Assembly: GCF_003057615.1 (NCBI RefSeq)
Contig: NZ_QAFW01000025.1
Location: forward strand, 1-33,341
Reading direction: 5' to 3'
Origin: Metalysinibacillus jejuensis
Lineage (GTDB): Bacteria; Bacillota; Bacilli; Bacillales_A; Planococcaceae
DNA length: 33,341 nucleotides
Shown here: positions 7,714 to 15,770 of the stretch, in pieces
How positions within the stretch are numbered: position 1 is the stretch's first letter
How the letters are laid out: every line of letters starts with the position of its first letter
Notes under the pieces: generated by a model
Seen by the model: the letters and a program-made list of their open reading frames with translations, nothing else
Database searches by the model: none
Told to the model about the DNA's origin: nothing
Position numbers and translations under genes: made by a program

Positions 7714-8616
7714 TTAGCGCATAAAGTCCACTAATGTTGGTTGAATAATACGTGCGCCGACAGATAGCGCTGCTTGGTGGATGGACTCATGCGTTACCAT
7801 TTCGGTAATGGCTTTTGAGTAATCCACACTTTCGTTATCACGCATACGTGTTTTGACCATAATTTCACGTAAGTCTAAACGGTCTTGCATAATCTCTGCA
7901 CGGTTTTGCATCGCACCAATACGTGCGTGCTCTGTTAGTACCGTAGAGCGCATGCTATTAGGATTATTTTCTTCGTTAATTAAGCTGAGTAAATCTCCTA
8001 TTTCTTCCCCTGTCGAATCTGGATGTCCTACAGTCTCTACGATTTGTGTCATAGCATAATCTATTACTGAAAAAATATCATGAGCATTAGCGTTAACTTT
8101 TAAATTAATCCCCTCAAACACTTCAATCTCTACAGGGTTATCTAAGCCTGGTAGTGCTGCGTTCATATTGCCGGCCTCATCAAATAGCGGTGACAATGTA
8201 TTCGTACCGCTAAAAATATAAACGCCAGCCATCTCCGTATTACCTAAATCTTTCATATGATTATGAATTTGCTCAAGCTCTTGCGCAATGGCTTCACGGT
8301 CTTTGGCCGTTTTAGAGTCATTGGCTGCATCCACTACGAGCTCATGCACACGGTGAATCGATGCCTCTAGCTGTGACAGTGCATCATCAGTCGCATCTAA
8401 CCATGAGTTAACTTCGTTCATATTACGGCTAAACTGCTCTACTTTACCTAAATCACGGCGGTAGCCCATGCTTTTTACCGCAATAACAGGGTCTTGCGAC
8501 GGGCGATTAATTTTAGAGCCAGAGTTTAATTGGTCTTGGAGCTCACTCATACGACCATAACTATTGTTTAAGTTGTGTAGCATATTGCCTGACAACATCG
8601 ATTGTGTTACGCGCAT
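7714..8616 (-). CDS. flgL: Flagellar hook-associated protein 3, FlgL
   Basis: The protein has 300 residues, usual for FlgL. The start MRVTQSMLSGNMLHNLNNSY and the LNSGSKINRPSQDPV segment are conserved flagellin-like D0/D1 sequences, and the C-terminus (ESVDYSKAITEMVTHESIHQ, ending QPTLVDFMR) is typical. FlgL is the second junction protein between hook and filament and is exported by the flagellar apparatus. It starts 15 nt after flgK with AAGGAGG 7 nt upstream, so it is part of the flgM-flgN-flgK-flgL group. Confidence 0.96.
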   Translation of the reverse strand: MRVTQSMLSGNMLHNLNNSYGRMSELQDQLNSGSKINRPSQDPVIAVKSMGYRRDLGKVEQFSRNMNEVNSWLDATDDALSQLEASIHRVHELVVDAANDSKTAKDREAIAQELEQIHNHMKDLGNTEMAGVYIFSGTNTLSPLFDEAGNMNAALPGLDNPVEIEVFEGINLKVNANAHDIFSVIDYAMTQIVETVGHPDSTGEEIGDLLSLINEENNPNSMRSTVLTEHARIGAMQNRAEIMQDRLDLREIMVKTRMRDNESVDYSKAITEMVTHESIHQAALSVGARIIQPTLVDFMR

Positions 8617-8631
8617 TTCATTTCCTCCTTA

Positions 8632-10185
8632 TTATAGGCCTACTCGGCCCATACCATTAATAATTTTATCTAATGTTTCGTCAACAACAGTAATCATACG
8701 TGCGTTAGCATTGTATGCTTGTTGGAATGTAATCATATTTGTCATTTCTTCGTCTAGTGATACAGAACTCACGGATGCACGGCGATTCGCAATCGACAAT
8801 TGTAAAATCGCTGAGTCCTTAGCAGAACGAATGGCCTCTTGACCGTCAACACCTAAACGACCGGTTACACCTTGATAAAAGCTTTCGATTGTACCATTGT
8901 CTAACTGAGCGTAGCCCTTGTGTTGCATATTCGCCATTTTTAATGCGTTACTGTTGTCACCTTCTTCACCAATTTTACCTGAAGCCGTTAATAAGTGCGG
9001 CTCTTTAAAGAAGTTGTCGTTAATCCCTATGTCACTCGCTGACTCACCAGTAAATAATTCTTCAGAACCTTGCTCTGAAGGGATGATCGTACCATCAAAC
9101 TCCTTGGCTTGTAGCGTATAACCTTGCAATAACACAGCATTAAACTCCTTAATAAAAGTTTCTGCCATTGTATCGAGCTTATCTAATAGCTCTGGCATTA
9201 AGCCTAATTCGCCACCTGGTCCATCGTAACCAAAGGCATTAATTAGTGACAATAATTCACCTTTATTCGGCTCAAAGTCCCCTTGCTCAAAACCGACATT
9301 TTCACCGTTAGGTTTCGTTATCGTCATCGTATCAAATAATACTGGCGAACGCTGGCCATCAATCGGTTTACCTGCACCATTTAATGAAATACTGCCTGCG
9401 TCTTTACCGTTAACGAGCTCGGTTTTATCGCCATTTGCGTCTTTAAAGTACACGGTTAGGCTACCTTCTGCGACTTCGTTAGCATTACCGCCTGATGGTA
9501 CGCGTTCAGTTGTGACAGGGATAATTTCGTTTAAACGGTCAACTAATACGTCACGTGCATCGTATAAATCATTTGGCACATAACCATTCGGCTCAACCTT
9601 CATAATTTGATGGTTAAGATTTGCGATTTGTGCAAGTAGTGAGTTCGCTTCGTCTGTTACGACTTCGGTTTGTTGCCCCGCATTAGATTGCACTTGGCGA
9701 ATTTGTTTATCCATATAATTAAATGAGTCAGCTAAGTGTTTAGCGCGCTCGATTGCTACCGTACGTGCAGATAAGTCGGTTGGCTTATCTGCCACGTCTT
9801 GCATCGACTGCCAAAATAGTTTGAACGCTTCGTTTAGCCCAAAGTCAGATGGCTCGTGCATAATCGCTTCGATTTGTTCGATTTCTTTAGCGCGTGTATC
9901 CCAGTAGCCAAGGCGGTTTGTTTCTTGACGGTATTGACGGTCGGTAAACTCGTCACGAATACGCTGGATGGAACCCGCTTGTACCCCTGTACCGATATGC
10001 CCGACAGTTTTAGGTGTTTGTAAGCCTGCTGTCGGGAAGCCGCGTGTTGCTTCCATATTAACGCGCTGGCGTGTGTAGCCCTCGGTTTTAGCATTGGAAA
10101 TATTATGCCCTACCGTATATAGCCCTGATTGCTGCGTAAAAATACCACGCTTACTCGCTTCAAGGCCCATAAATGTTGAACGCAT
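8632..10185 (-). CDS. flgK: Flagellar hook-associated protein 1, FlgK
   Basis: The protein has 517 residues. The N-terminus (STFMGLEASKRGIF, then QQSGLYTVGHNISNAKTEGY) holds the flagellar rod/hook signature, and the C-terminus (SVSLDEEMTNMITFQQAYNA, NARMITVVDETLDKIINGMG) is the matching coiled-coil end. FlgK is the first hook-filament junction protein. It is exported by the flagellar apparatus with FlgN as chaperone, and flgN is the gene directly before it (10-nt gap). The start has AGGAGG 6 nt upstream. Length and motifs are intact. Confidence 0.97.
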   Translation of the reverse strand: MRSTFMGLEASKRGIFTQQSGLYTVGHNISNAKTEGYTRQRVNMEATRGFPTAGLQTPKTVGHIGTGVQAGSIQRIRDEFTDRQYRQETNRLGYWDTRAKEIEQIEAIMHEPSDFGLNEAFKLFWQSMQDVADKPTDLSARTVAIERAKHLADSFNYMDKQIRQVQSNAGQQTEVVTDEANSLLAQIANLNHQIMKVEPNGYVPNDLYDARDVLVDRLNEIIPVTTERVPSGGNANEVAEGSLTVYFKDANGDKTELVNGKDAGSISLNGAGKPIDGQRSPVLFDTMTITKPNGENVGFEQGDFEPNKGELLSLINAFGYDGPGGELGLMPELLDKLDTMAETFIKEFNAVLLQGYTLQAKEFDGTIIPSEQGSEELFTGESASDIGINDNFFKEPHLLTASGKIGEEGDNSNALKMANMQHKGYAQLDNGTIESFYQGVTGRLGVDGQEAIRSAKDSAILQLSIANRRASVSSVSLDEEMTNMITFQQAYNANARMITVVDETLDKIINGMGRVGL

Positions 10186-10195
10186 GATTACCCTC

Positions 10196-10690
10196 CTATA
10201 CTTCGTATGATGTGGATGAGAAGTTTGCTGGACGGCGCACTTCTTTGCTTGAATAATTCATTGTGTCGGCTTGTGCCGCTGGTCGTGGACGCATTAACTC
10301 TAACGTCATATTGACCATTTGTAGCGATTGGTACACCATTTTTTGATTTAACTCGTTTTTGGCTTTTAACGCATCAATAATCGTTAATAGCTCTTCTCGA
10401 ATCGTTTGAATTTTAGCCTTGTTAGGGGCATCAGCCGCTTCGATTAGCTCAGCTACAGTAGGCGTCAATGACGGGGCACTTCCTTTTGCCGCTAGGTAGT
10501 CCGTTACCAATTGTTGACGCTGTCGCTCCAGCTGCTCAATAGCTGCTACGTGAGCTTGCTCTTTTTTGATCAACGCATCGAGCTCTTCCATGTTGCTCTC
10601 GACGATAATATCCGTTTTTTTCGTTGCGAGATCGAGCAAACTTTTATGCATACGTACTAAATTCGTTAAGTTTTGGATAATTTTATCCAT
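10196..10690 (-). CDS. flgN: FlgN-family flagellar export chaperone (YvyG)
   Basis: The protein has 164 residues, almost entirely helical, with long amphipathic coiled-coil stretches (residues 1-70 and 90-135) and a flexible polar tail. The conserved opening MDKIIQNLTNLVRMHKSLLD and the ALIKKEQAHVAAIEQLE segment fit the FlgN family. FlgN binds FlgK and FlgL in the cytoplasm and delivers them to the export apparatus. It lies between flgM and flgK, as in B. subtilis. AAGGAG is 9 nt before the ATG. Confidence 0.9.
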   Translation of the reverse strand: MDKIIQNLTNLVRMHKSLLDLATKKTDIIVESNMEELDALIKKEQAHVAAIEQLERQRQQLVTDYLAAKGSAPSLTPTVAELIEAADAPNKAKIQTIREELLTIIDALKAKNELNQKMVYQSLQMVNMTLELMRPRPAAQADTMNYSSKEVRRPANFSSTSYEV

Positions 10691-10704
10691 CCATCGTCAC
10701 TCCT

Positions 10705-10962
10705 TTAGAAGCGATAGTAATTTAACATATCTTGTGCCACTTGACGTGTATCCACTTTATAAGCACCTGATTGCACGTCTGCTTTAAGCTGTGCGACCTT
10801 TTCGGCACGCGCTTGCTCAATAGACTGTGTGCCGCGCATATCCATCGCTGCCGATGAAATCTCCACTTTATCTAAAAACGACGATTTCGACGTCGCTTGT
10901 GCTGGCTTTGTCGTAGTTGTATACGCATGTAATGGTTGAATGTGGAACGGTTTGATTTTCAT
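10705..10962 (-). CDS. flgM: Anti-sigma-D factor FlgM
   Basis: The protein has 85 residues from the ATG at 10962 (MKIKPFHIQPLHAY); AAAGGGTG is 6 nt upstream. The alternative GTG at 10971 overlaps that site. The C-terminal half (SIEQARAEKVAQLKADVQSGAYKVD, then VAQDMLNYY) is the conserved sigma-binding segment of FlgM. FlgM holds sigma-D inactive until hook completion, so it controls the late genes in this window, including the flagellin. It leads the flgM-flgN-flgK-flgL group and probably has its own weak sigma-D-like promoter just upstream. Confidence 0.94.
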   Translation of the reverse strand: MKIKPFHIQPLHAYTTTTKPAQATSKSSFLDKVEISSAAMDMRGTQSIEQARAEKVAQLKADVQSGAYKVDTRQVAQDMLNYYRF

Positions 10963-10997
10963 AGTTAACACCCTTTCTAAATAGCTCTCTAGGTATT

Positions 10998-11024
10998 ACT
11001 TCGGATAACTTTCGTAAATGTTAA
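10998..11024 (-). promoter_or_regulatory. Weak sigma-D-like promoter of flgM
   Basis: On the - strand, TTAA, a 15-nt spacer and TCCGAAGT resemble sigma-D elements, with one mismatch in the -35 box and two in the -10 box. The position between the yvyF terminator and flgM is right for a flgM promoter, which in B. subtilis is sigma-D dependent. The match is only partial. Confidence 0.4.
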
Positions 11025-11037
11025 GCAACTTTTAGCA

Positions 11038-11073
11038 CAAAAATACCGACCATGCACTTTTTGCACAGCCGGT
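11038..11073 (-). terminator. Terminator after yvyF
   Basis: A 12-bp stem (11045-11056 / 11062-11073, several G-U pairs in RNA) is followed on the - strand by ATTTTTG. It separates the comF-yvyF operon from flgM. Confidence 0.7.
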
Positions 11074-11079
11074 TATGTC

Positions 11080-11490
11080 TCACTTTTTATCCGTGTGGTA
11101 CGTACCTTTTTCGCGGTTAGCAACGTCTTCACGGAACTGCTTAGCAGCGTCAAATGTGCGCAAGTCTTGTTTTAACTCTTCGCGACAGCGCGCACAAATT
11201 TTCCCTTCTGATGTTAGGCGACCGCATTGGTCACACGGATACCCTAAATTAGGGAACATCGCGGTATGTAATCGTCCTCTGCGCACCCAGTTGTATAGCG
11301 TATCTTCATCAACACCTGTTACTTCTACAATACGCTCTACGGTCGCTGCACGATTTTCGCGTTTGCGTAAAAAGCGATATACGACTTGATACAAATCCTC
11401 TTCTTTTTGTGCACATTTTGCACACACATCGCGCACTCCTGTGTAGTTGAAAAACGCATCACATTTTGGGCAACTTCGTACCTCTGCCAT
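11080..11490 (-). CDS. yvyF: YvyF, flagellar-region zinc-ribbon protein
   Basis: The protein has 136 residues from the ATG at 11490, where AGGAGG sits 7 nt upstream. An earlier ATG at 11535 directly follows comFC but lacks such a site. The N-terminus has two CxxC pairs (CPKC, CAKC); a second zinc-ribbon pair (CDQC, CARC) follows a small helix-turn-helix-like segment (AATVERIVEVTGVDEDTLYNWVRRGRL). This is the TIGR03826-type flagellar-operon protein found between comFC and flgM in Bacillus. Nucleic-acid binding or regulation is plausible, but the precise role is not established. Confidence 0.85.
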   Translation of the reverse strand: MAEVRSCPKCDAFFNYTGVRDVCAKCAQKEEDLYQVVYRFLRKRENRAATVERIVEVTGVDEDTLYNWVRRGRLHTAMFPNLGYPCDQCGRLTSEGKICARCREELKQDLRTFDAAKQFREDVANREKGTYHTDKK

Positions 11491-11535
11491 CCTAACTCCT
11501 CCTCTTACCTTGTCATTACTTCCATTATACAGCAT

Positions 11536-12132
11536 CTACTTGATTTCACTAGCACATAATGTGAATGTTTTTACAGATTTGGCGCCCGCTTCTGCTAAGC
11601 AAGCACGCGCCTGCTGAAGCGTCGTCCCTGTCGTTTTAATATCGTCAAAAACGACGAAGCACTTGCCTGAAACGTCTGCATTTGGCGCGACAGCAAAAGG
11701 ATTGGTACTCGCTACACGCTCTGTGCGCGTGCGTAGCCCTTGCGTCACGTCTTGCACCTTCTGTAAATAATGTACATACGGCACTTCAGCACAGTCGAGC
11801 AATAACGCCACTTGCGAAAATGTACGCTGTGCTAATTTATTCGGGTGTAGCGGTATAGGAACGACGATATCCCCTTTAGCGAGCGCCGCGTGCAACTCTT
11901 TAGCAAAACTATACGCAAGCAGCACGTCGCCTAAAATTTTATATTGATTTAACCACGCTTGCATCGCTTCATTATAAGTAAAAATCGCTTCTTTACTCGC
12001 AGCTGGCTCAAACGTCGCGTGGCACGTTGCACATAGTACATCTGGCAATGTGCGCAATAATAGGCGCGAAAAGCTGCGGACAGGTGTTAACGCCACGCCA
12101 CATAACACGCAGTGCGTAATCGGCTGTTTCAT
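11536..12132 (-). CDS. comFC: Competence protein ComFC, phosphoribosyltransferase family
   Basis: The protein has 198 residues. An N-terminal zinc knuckle (C8, C11, C34, C37) is followed by a type-I phosphoribosyltransferase domain with VPIPLHPNKLAQRTFSQ and the PRPP loop CFVVFDDIKTTGTTL (158-172). ComFC works with the helicase ComFA in natural transformation, handling incoming single-stranded DNA. It overlaps comFA by 4 nt (ATGA), so the two are translationally coupled. B. subtilis has comFB between comFA and comFC; here it is absent. Confidence 0.93.
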   Translation of the reverse strand: MKQPITHCVLCGVALTPVRSFSRLLLRTLPDVLCATCHATFEPAASKEAIFTYNEAMQAWLNQYKILGDVLLAYSFAKELHAALAKGDIVVPIPLHPNKLAQRTFSQVALLLDCAEVPYVHYLQKVQDVTQGLRTRTERVASTNPFAVAPNADVSGKCFVVFDDIKTTGTTLQQARACLAEAGAKSVKTFTLCASEIK

Positions 12133-13457
12133 TGCTTCACCTCATTTTGTTTTCGAATAGTCGCGCGTGCCTCGTCCATCGCCTTCGTAATACCGTGATG
12201 AAAAAACACGACATCGCCATTCGGATAATTAGCGTTACGCCCTACACGCCCGCTAATTTGGATGAGGGCACTCGCCTCAAAAATAGCCGCTTCTGCACCA
12301 ACGACTGCCACTTGCACATTTTTAATGGTGACGCCGCGCTCTAAAATGGTCGTCGTCAATAACCCTTTACACGTTTCGTCGCGCAAGCTTTGCACCTTCT
12401 CGGCACGCGCCTCGTCCTCTGCATGCACGCTCATAATGCGCGCATCTAACGCGGTAAAATACGGTAGCGCTTGATGCATTAATTTTTTCGTCGGGAAGAA
12501 AATAAGAAAAGGCTCGTTGCGCTTAAGGCGCTCTAATGTCCAATCTTTTAACTTTTTAGGCAGGCGCTTTTTTAACGTTTTAGCATAGTGAAAAAGCGCA
12601 CTATAACGCGGTTCAGGTAGTAAAAAGCCGTGGTAGCGCCGCCATACGGAACTATGCCCGTAATGATTGCGACGCGCTTCTGCTACTAGCGTCTTAGACG
12701 GTGTCGCAGTGACAAAAATAATCGGTGCTTGTGGCTTTTTTGCTTGATATACCGCGCGCTGTAACGCCTCGTCATACGTATACGGAAAAGCATCTGCCTC
12801 ATCGACAATCATCACATCAAACGCTTCATAAAAATGATAGAGCTGATGTGTCGTCGCGACGATTAGTTGCGGGCAACCCGCTTGTTTTTCGACACCGCCG
12901 TATAAGACGTGCATACATGTGCTCGGAAAAACGTGACGTAAGCGCGGTGCTAGTTCGCGCACAACATCAGCACGCGGTGTAGCAACGGCTACTCGTAAGC
13001 CGCGCTTTAAGGCATAGGCAATCGCCCCAAATAACATCTCTGTCTTACCAGCGCCGCACACCGCATCGAGTAAATGGCTCCGCTTTTGTTGTAAGCTCGC
13101 AATAAGTGCGGCACTCACGCTTGCTTGCGCCTCGCTTAACGAACTTTCGTTATAGCTAAATCGCATAAAGCGCGGACGCTGCCCTTGCCATGTGAGGAGT
13201 GTCGTTTGATTCGTTAGCCGCCCCATCGTTAAACAATGACGGCAATATAAATAACTATCATACGCAATAATATGTGTATTGCCACAGCGCATACAGCGCT
13301 CATCGACGGCGACATGCGCTTGTAAATAGCCCGCTCGTTTAGCGCGCGCTACTTCCTCTTGTGTTATCCCTTCTGGTAACCTCGCCTCGTCCCATAACCT
13401 ACCTGCGTAAAAGTCACGTAATTTTGCTGGCGGAATGTATCCGCGGTATCGTTTCAT
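12129..13457 (-). CDS. comFA: Competence helicase ComFA
   Basis: The protein has 442 residues. A four-cysteine zinc finger (C55, C58, C72, C75) precedes a superfamily 2 helicase core with Walker A GAGKT (135-139), DEAD box VDEADAFPY (219-222), VTATP, and motif VI QISGRVGR near the C-terminus. ComFA is the DEAD-box ATPase that helps drive transforming DNA into the cytoplasm. The start has GGAGG nearby. It follows degV across an intrinsic terminator, so it probably has its own promoter, but I see no clear ComK box in the short gap. Confidence 0.95.
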   Translation of the reverse strand: MKRYRGYIPPAKLRDFYAGRLWDEARLPEGITQEEVARAKRAGYLQAHVAVDERCMRCGNTHIIAYDSYLYCRHCLTMGRLTNQTTLLTWQGQRPRFMRFSYNESSLSEAQASVSAALIASLQQKRSHLLDAVCGAGKTEMLFGAIAYALKRGLRVAVATPRADVVRELAPRLRHVFPSTCMHVLYGGVEKQAGCPQLIVATTHQLYHFYEAFDVMIVDEADAFPYTYDEALQRAVYQAKKPQAPIIFVTATPSKTLVAEARRNHYGHSSVWRRYHGFLLPEPRYSALFHYAKTLKKRLPKKLKDWTLERLKRNEPFLIFFPTKKLMHQALPYFTALDARIMSVHAEDEARAEKVQSLRDETCKGLLTTTILERGVTIKNVQVAVVGAEAAIFEASALIQISGRVGRNANYPNGDVVFFHHGITKAMDEARATIRKQNEVKQ

Positions 13458-13470
13458 TGCATCGCCTCCA

Positions 13471-13505
13471 TAAAAAAAAGCCTCTACGATTAATTCGTAG
13501 AAGCT
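13471..13505 (-). terminator. Terminator overlapping the degV stop codon
   Basis: An 11-bp stem (13479-13489 / 13495-13505, with a G-U pair) is followed on the - strand by eight T. The stem overlaps the last codons of degV and separates degV from comFA. Confidence 0.85.
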
Positions 13506-14344
13506 TTCATATTTGCCCAGCCCATGCCGATCGCACCTTCACCTAAGTGCGTGCCAATCACAGGACCAAAATAACTTAGTTTAAACGTCAGCTGCGGGTA
13601 CAGCGCTTGTAGTGAGGCGCGCCATTTTTCGGCTTCTTCCTCACAATTTGCTTGGATGACCGCCACATCTGTTATGCCTGCCTTTACGGCTTCTGCTAGC
13701 ATATCTTCTGCGCGTTTCATCGCTTTTTTACGCGTGCGTATTTTTTCGAAAGGTACGATAACCTTATCGACAAAATGGAGCACCGGTTTAACTTGCAGTA
13801 GACCACCGATTAAAGCAGCAGCTGCTGATAAGCGTCCACCACGCTGTAAATGCGCTAAATCATCGACGATAAAGTAGGCATCTACGCTCGGGCGCATCGC
13901 TTCAAGCGTTGCGATAATTTTTGTGCCCTCAAGCCCTTGCGCTGCTAGCTCTGCCGCTCGCAGTACATAAAAGCCTTGCACAGCACAGGAAATCTCACTG
14001 TCAAAAGCATGTACGGTAATGCCGTCTACCATAGCACCTGCTTGAATCGCACCTTGGTAAGTGCCGCTAATGCCACTCGATAAATGGACGGAAATGACCT
14101 CGTCATAGCCTTGCGCTTTAAGCTGTTCGAAAAGCGCCACAAAACGACCAATTGCGGGTTGTGTCGTTTTAGGGAAATCTTTTGTATTGCGAACTTTATC
14201 ATAAAATGAAGTTGCTGTTATGTCTGTCTCGTCACATACTTCGCCTGCGATATTTACTGCCAGTGGGATGATGTTGATGTCGTACCTTGCTTGCTCCTCC
14301 TCAGATAAGTAAGCGGTACTATCTGTTACGATTGCCGTCTTCAC
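13490..14344 (-). CDS. degV: DegV-family fatty-acid-binding protein
   Basis: The protein has 284 residues and starts with GTG (AGGTG 7 nt upstream). Family marks: TAIVTDSTAYLSEEE, the TTQPAIGRF motif, ISVHLSSGISGTYQGA (ligand head-group contact), LQRGGRLSAAAALIGGLLQVKPVL and the C-terminal GTHLGEGAIGMGW. DegV proteins (FakB-like) bind a fatty acid and present it to a fatty-acid kinase. In B. subtilis degV also lies between degU and comFA; here a lipoprotein gene separates degU and degV. Confidence 0.95.
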   Translation of the reverse strand: MKTAIVTDSTAYLSEEEQARYDINIIPLAVNIAGEVCDETDITATSFYDKVRNTKDFPKTTQPAIGRFVALFEQLKAQGYDEVISVHLSSGISGTYQGAIQAGAMVDGITVHAFDSEISCAVQGFYVLRAAELAAQGLEGTKIIATLEAMRPSVDAYFIVDDLAHLQRGGRLSAAAALIGGLLQVKPVLHFVDKVIVPFEKIRTRKKAMKRAEDMLAEAVKAGITDVAVIQANCEEEAEKWRASLQALYPQLTFKLSYFGPVIGTHLGEGAIGMGWANMKASTN

Positions 14345-14399
14345 TGTTATTCACCTCATTACTGCTATTTTACCGCATAATGCGAAGCTTGTGAACCGC

Positions 14400-14918
14400 T
14401 TATTGCTCGTGCGGTGCTGTATCGGCGATGAAGTAAATGCTTGATACTTTCCACGTGTCGTCCTCAGGTACGAGCACCGTCACTTGACGCCCTTGCACTT
14501 CTACGGATTGTCCGCTCGCTTTTTCGGTACGTGCGATGCCAACATTCGCAAATACTTGCGCTTCTTTTTCTTTATATTTAACGATTGTTACCGTATCTAC
14601 TGTGCGCGTTGTGTCAAATTGCTCAAACTCTAGCTGCACACTCTCTTCTTGTTCGTTGTAATCAAAGCTTTTTGTATTTTTAGATAGCGTCGCTAAGTAA
14701 CGCGTTAAATCCTTATCATTAAAAGCGTTAATGTATTCTTCAAAGCTTGCGATGATCTCTTGCTTTTTGTCAGCGGGTACGTTCGCCGCTTCCTCAATCG
14801 TATCGCCCGTTAGCTCAAAGCCTACACCATCTTCCTCTTTTGTCTCTTGTTCTTTATTACTACATGCCGCTAGCACAATGGCCATGACACAAATCAGTGC
14901 TAAAAACCCTTTTTTCAT
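14400..14918 (-). CDS. Lipoprotein with an NTF2-like domain
   Basis: The protein has 172 residues from the ATG at 14918, which has GGGAGG 8 nt upstream; the upstream frame to 14951 has no such site. A lipoprotein signal peptide ends in lipobox LAAC with the lipid-carrying cysteine at C19. After an acidic linker (about 20-45), the domain at 55-168 (EIIASFEEYINAFNDKDL..., AQVFANVGIART, DTWKVSSIYFI) looks like a SnoaL/NTF2-type fold of the kind often seen in Bacillus surface lipoproteins. It should sit on the outer face of the membrane. I cannot name its ligand. It interrupts the usual degU-degV neighbourhood. Confidence 0.8.
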   Translation of the reverse strand: MKKGFLALICVMAIVLAACSNKEQETKEEDGVGFELTGDTIEEAANVPADKKQEIIASFEEYINAFNDKDLTRYLATLSKNTKSFDYNEQEESVQLEFEQFDTTRTVDTVTIVKYKEKEAQVFANVGIARTEKASGQSVEVQGRQVTVLVPEDDTWKVSSIYFIADTAPHEQ

Positions 14919-14939
14919 TACACTAACCTCCCGCGAAAT

Positions 14940-14969
14940 ATTGTAGCACAAACCACCAAAAGTGGTAGT
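14940..14969 (-). promoter_or_regulatory. Candidate promoter of the lipoprotein gene with overlapping inverted repeat
   Basis: On the - strand, TGCTACAAT (14940-14948) is an extended -10. Directly upstream, in the -35 zone, is the inverted repeat ACCAC/GTGGT (14952-14956 / 14962-14966), which could be an operator. There is no good -35 box. The -10 lies only about 20 nt from the start codon, so any leader would be very short. Confidence 0.35.
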
Positions 14970-15022
14970 GAAACATCTCTTGTTAATTGACGTTTTTACC
15001 TAAATTTAGTTGCCGTCTACGC

Positions 15023-15069
15023 AAAAAAGCTGTAGCGCACTGCCCTAGTGGACAATATGCTACAGCTTT
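15023..15069 (-). terminator. Terminator after degU
   Basis: An 11-bp perfect stem (15026-15036 / 15059-15069) has a loop that can pair further (CACT/AGTG). On the - strand it runs into six T. It ends the degS-degU operon. Confidence 0.85.
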
Positions 15070-15076
15070 CTTTAGA

Positions 15077-15751
15077 TTAGCGTACTTCTACCCAGCCATT
15101 TTTAATCGCTGTCACTACCGCTTGTGTACGGTCGCTTACCGCCATCTTTTGTAAAATGCTCGATACGTGGTTTTTCACGGTCTTTTCTGAAATGAACAGT
15201 GTTTCACCAATCGTACGGTTACTTTGACCGTCTGTTAATAATTGTAAAACCTCACACTCGCGCTTCGTTAGCAAATGATACGGGCGACGAATGTCTGTTT
15301 GATGGAAGTTACCTTTATTTTCGTGTTCGCTTAAGCGACGGAATTCTGCTACTAAGTTTTTCGTTACTTTTGGATGTAAGTAAGAACCACCCTCTGATAC
15401 GACTTTAATGGCATTGACAATTTCGTCAGCGTCCATTTCTTTTAACATATAGCCAAGTGCACCTGATTTTAATGCGTGTGTTACGTATGACTCGTCGTCA
15501 TGAATCGATAAAATAATAACACGCGCTTCTGGGTGCGCTTCGATTAATTCTGCAGTGGCATCAACACCGTTTTTCTCTGGCATGTTAATGTCCATTAAAA
15601 TTACATCAGGTTGATGCGTTTCGTACAGCGCTAATGCCTCTGTACCGTCACTGCCCTCTGCGATGACGTCAAACGATGCTTCGAAATCTAAAATTCGTTT
15701 TACACCTTCACGGAATAGTTGGTGATCGTCAATAATTACGATCTTTGTCAT
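15077..15751 (-). CDS. degU: Response regulator DegU
   Basis: The protein has 224 residues. The receiver domain (1-120) has the acidic pair at D8/D9, phosphoacceptor D54 ([12 protein letters not shown]) and conserved K in MLKEMDADE. The LuxR/NarL-type helix-turn-helix (about 158-215) reads [21 protein letters not shown] and [18 protein letters not shown]. DegU, phosphorylated by DegS, controls competence, motility and exoenzymes in Bacillus. Several likely targets lie in this window (flgM operon, comF genes). It starts 20 nt after degS with GGGGGAG 6 nt upstream. Confidence 0.96.
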   Translation of the reverse strand: MTKIVIIDDHQLFREGVKRILDFEASFDVIAEGSDGTEALALYETHQPDVILMDINMPEKNGVDATAELIEAHPEARVIILSIHDDESYVTHALKSGALGYMLKEMDADEIVNAIKVVSEGGSYLHPKVTKNLVAEFRRLSEHENKGNFHQTDIRRPYHLLTKRECEVLQLLTDGQSNRTIGETLFISEKTVKNHVSSILQKMAVSDRTQAVVTAIKNGWVEVR

Positions 15752-15770
15752 AAGTTGCTCCCCCTTAAGT

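Noticed and set aside
9834-10094. Open frame of 86 codons on the - strand inside flgK
   Set aside because: It is an out-of-frame shadow of the flgK 5' region with no ribosome binding site and no family-like sequence.
12725-12982. Open frame of 85 codons on the + strand inside comFA
   Set aside because: It is an antisense shadow of a GC-rich coding region, with no ribosome binding site.
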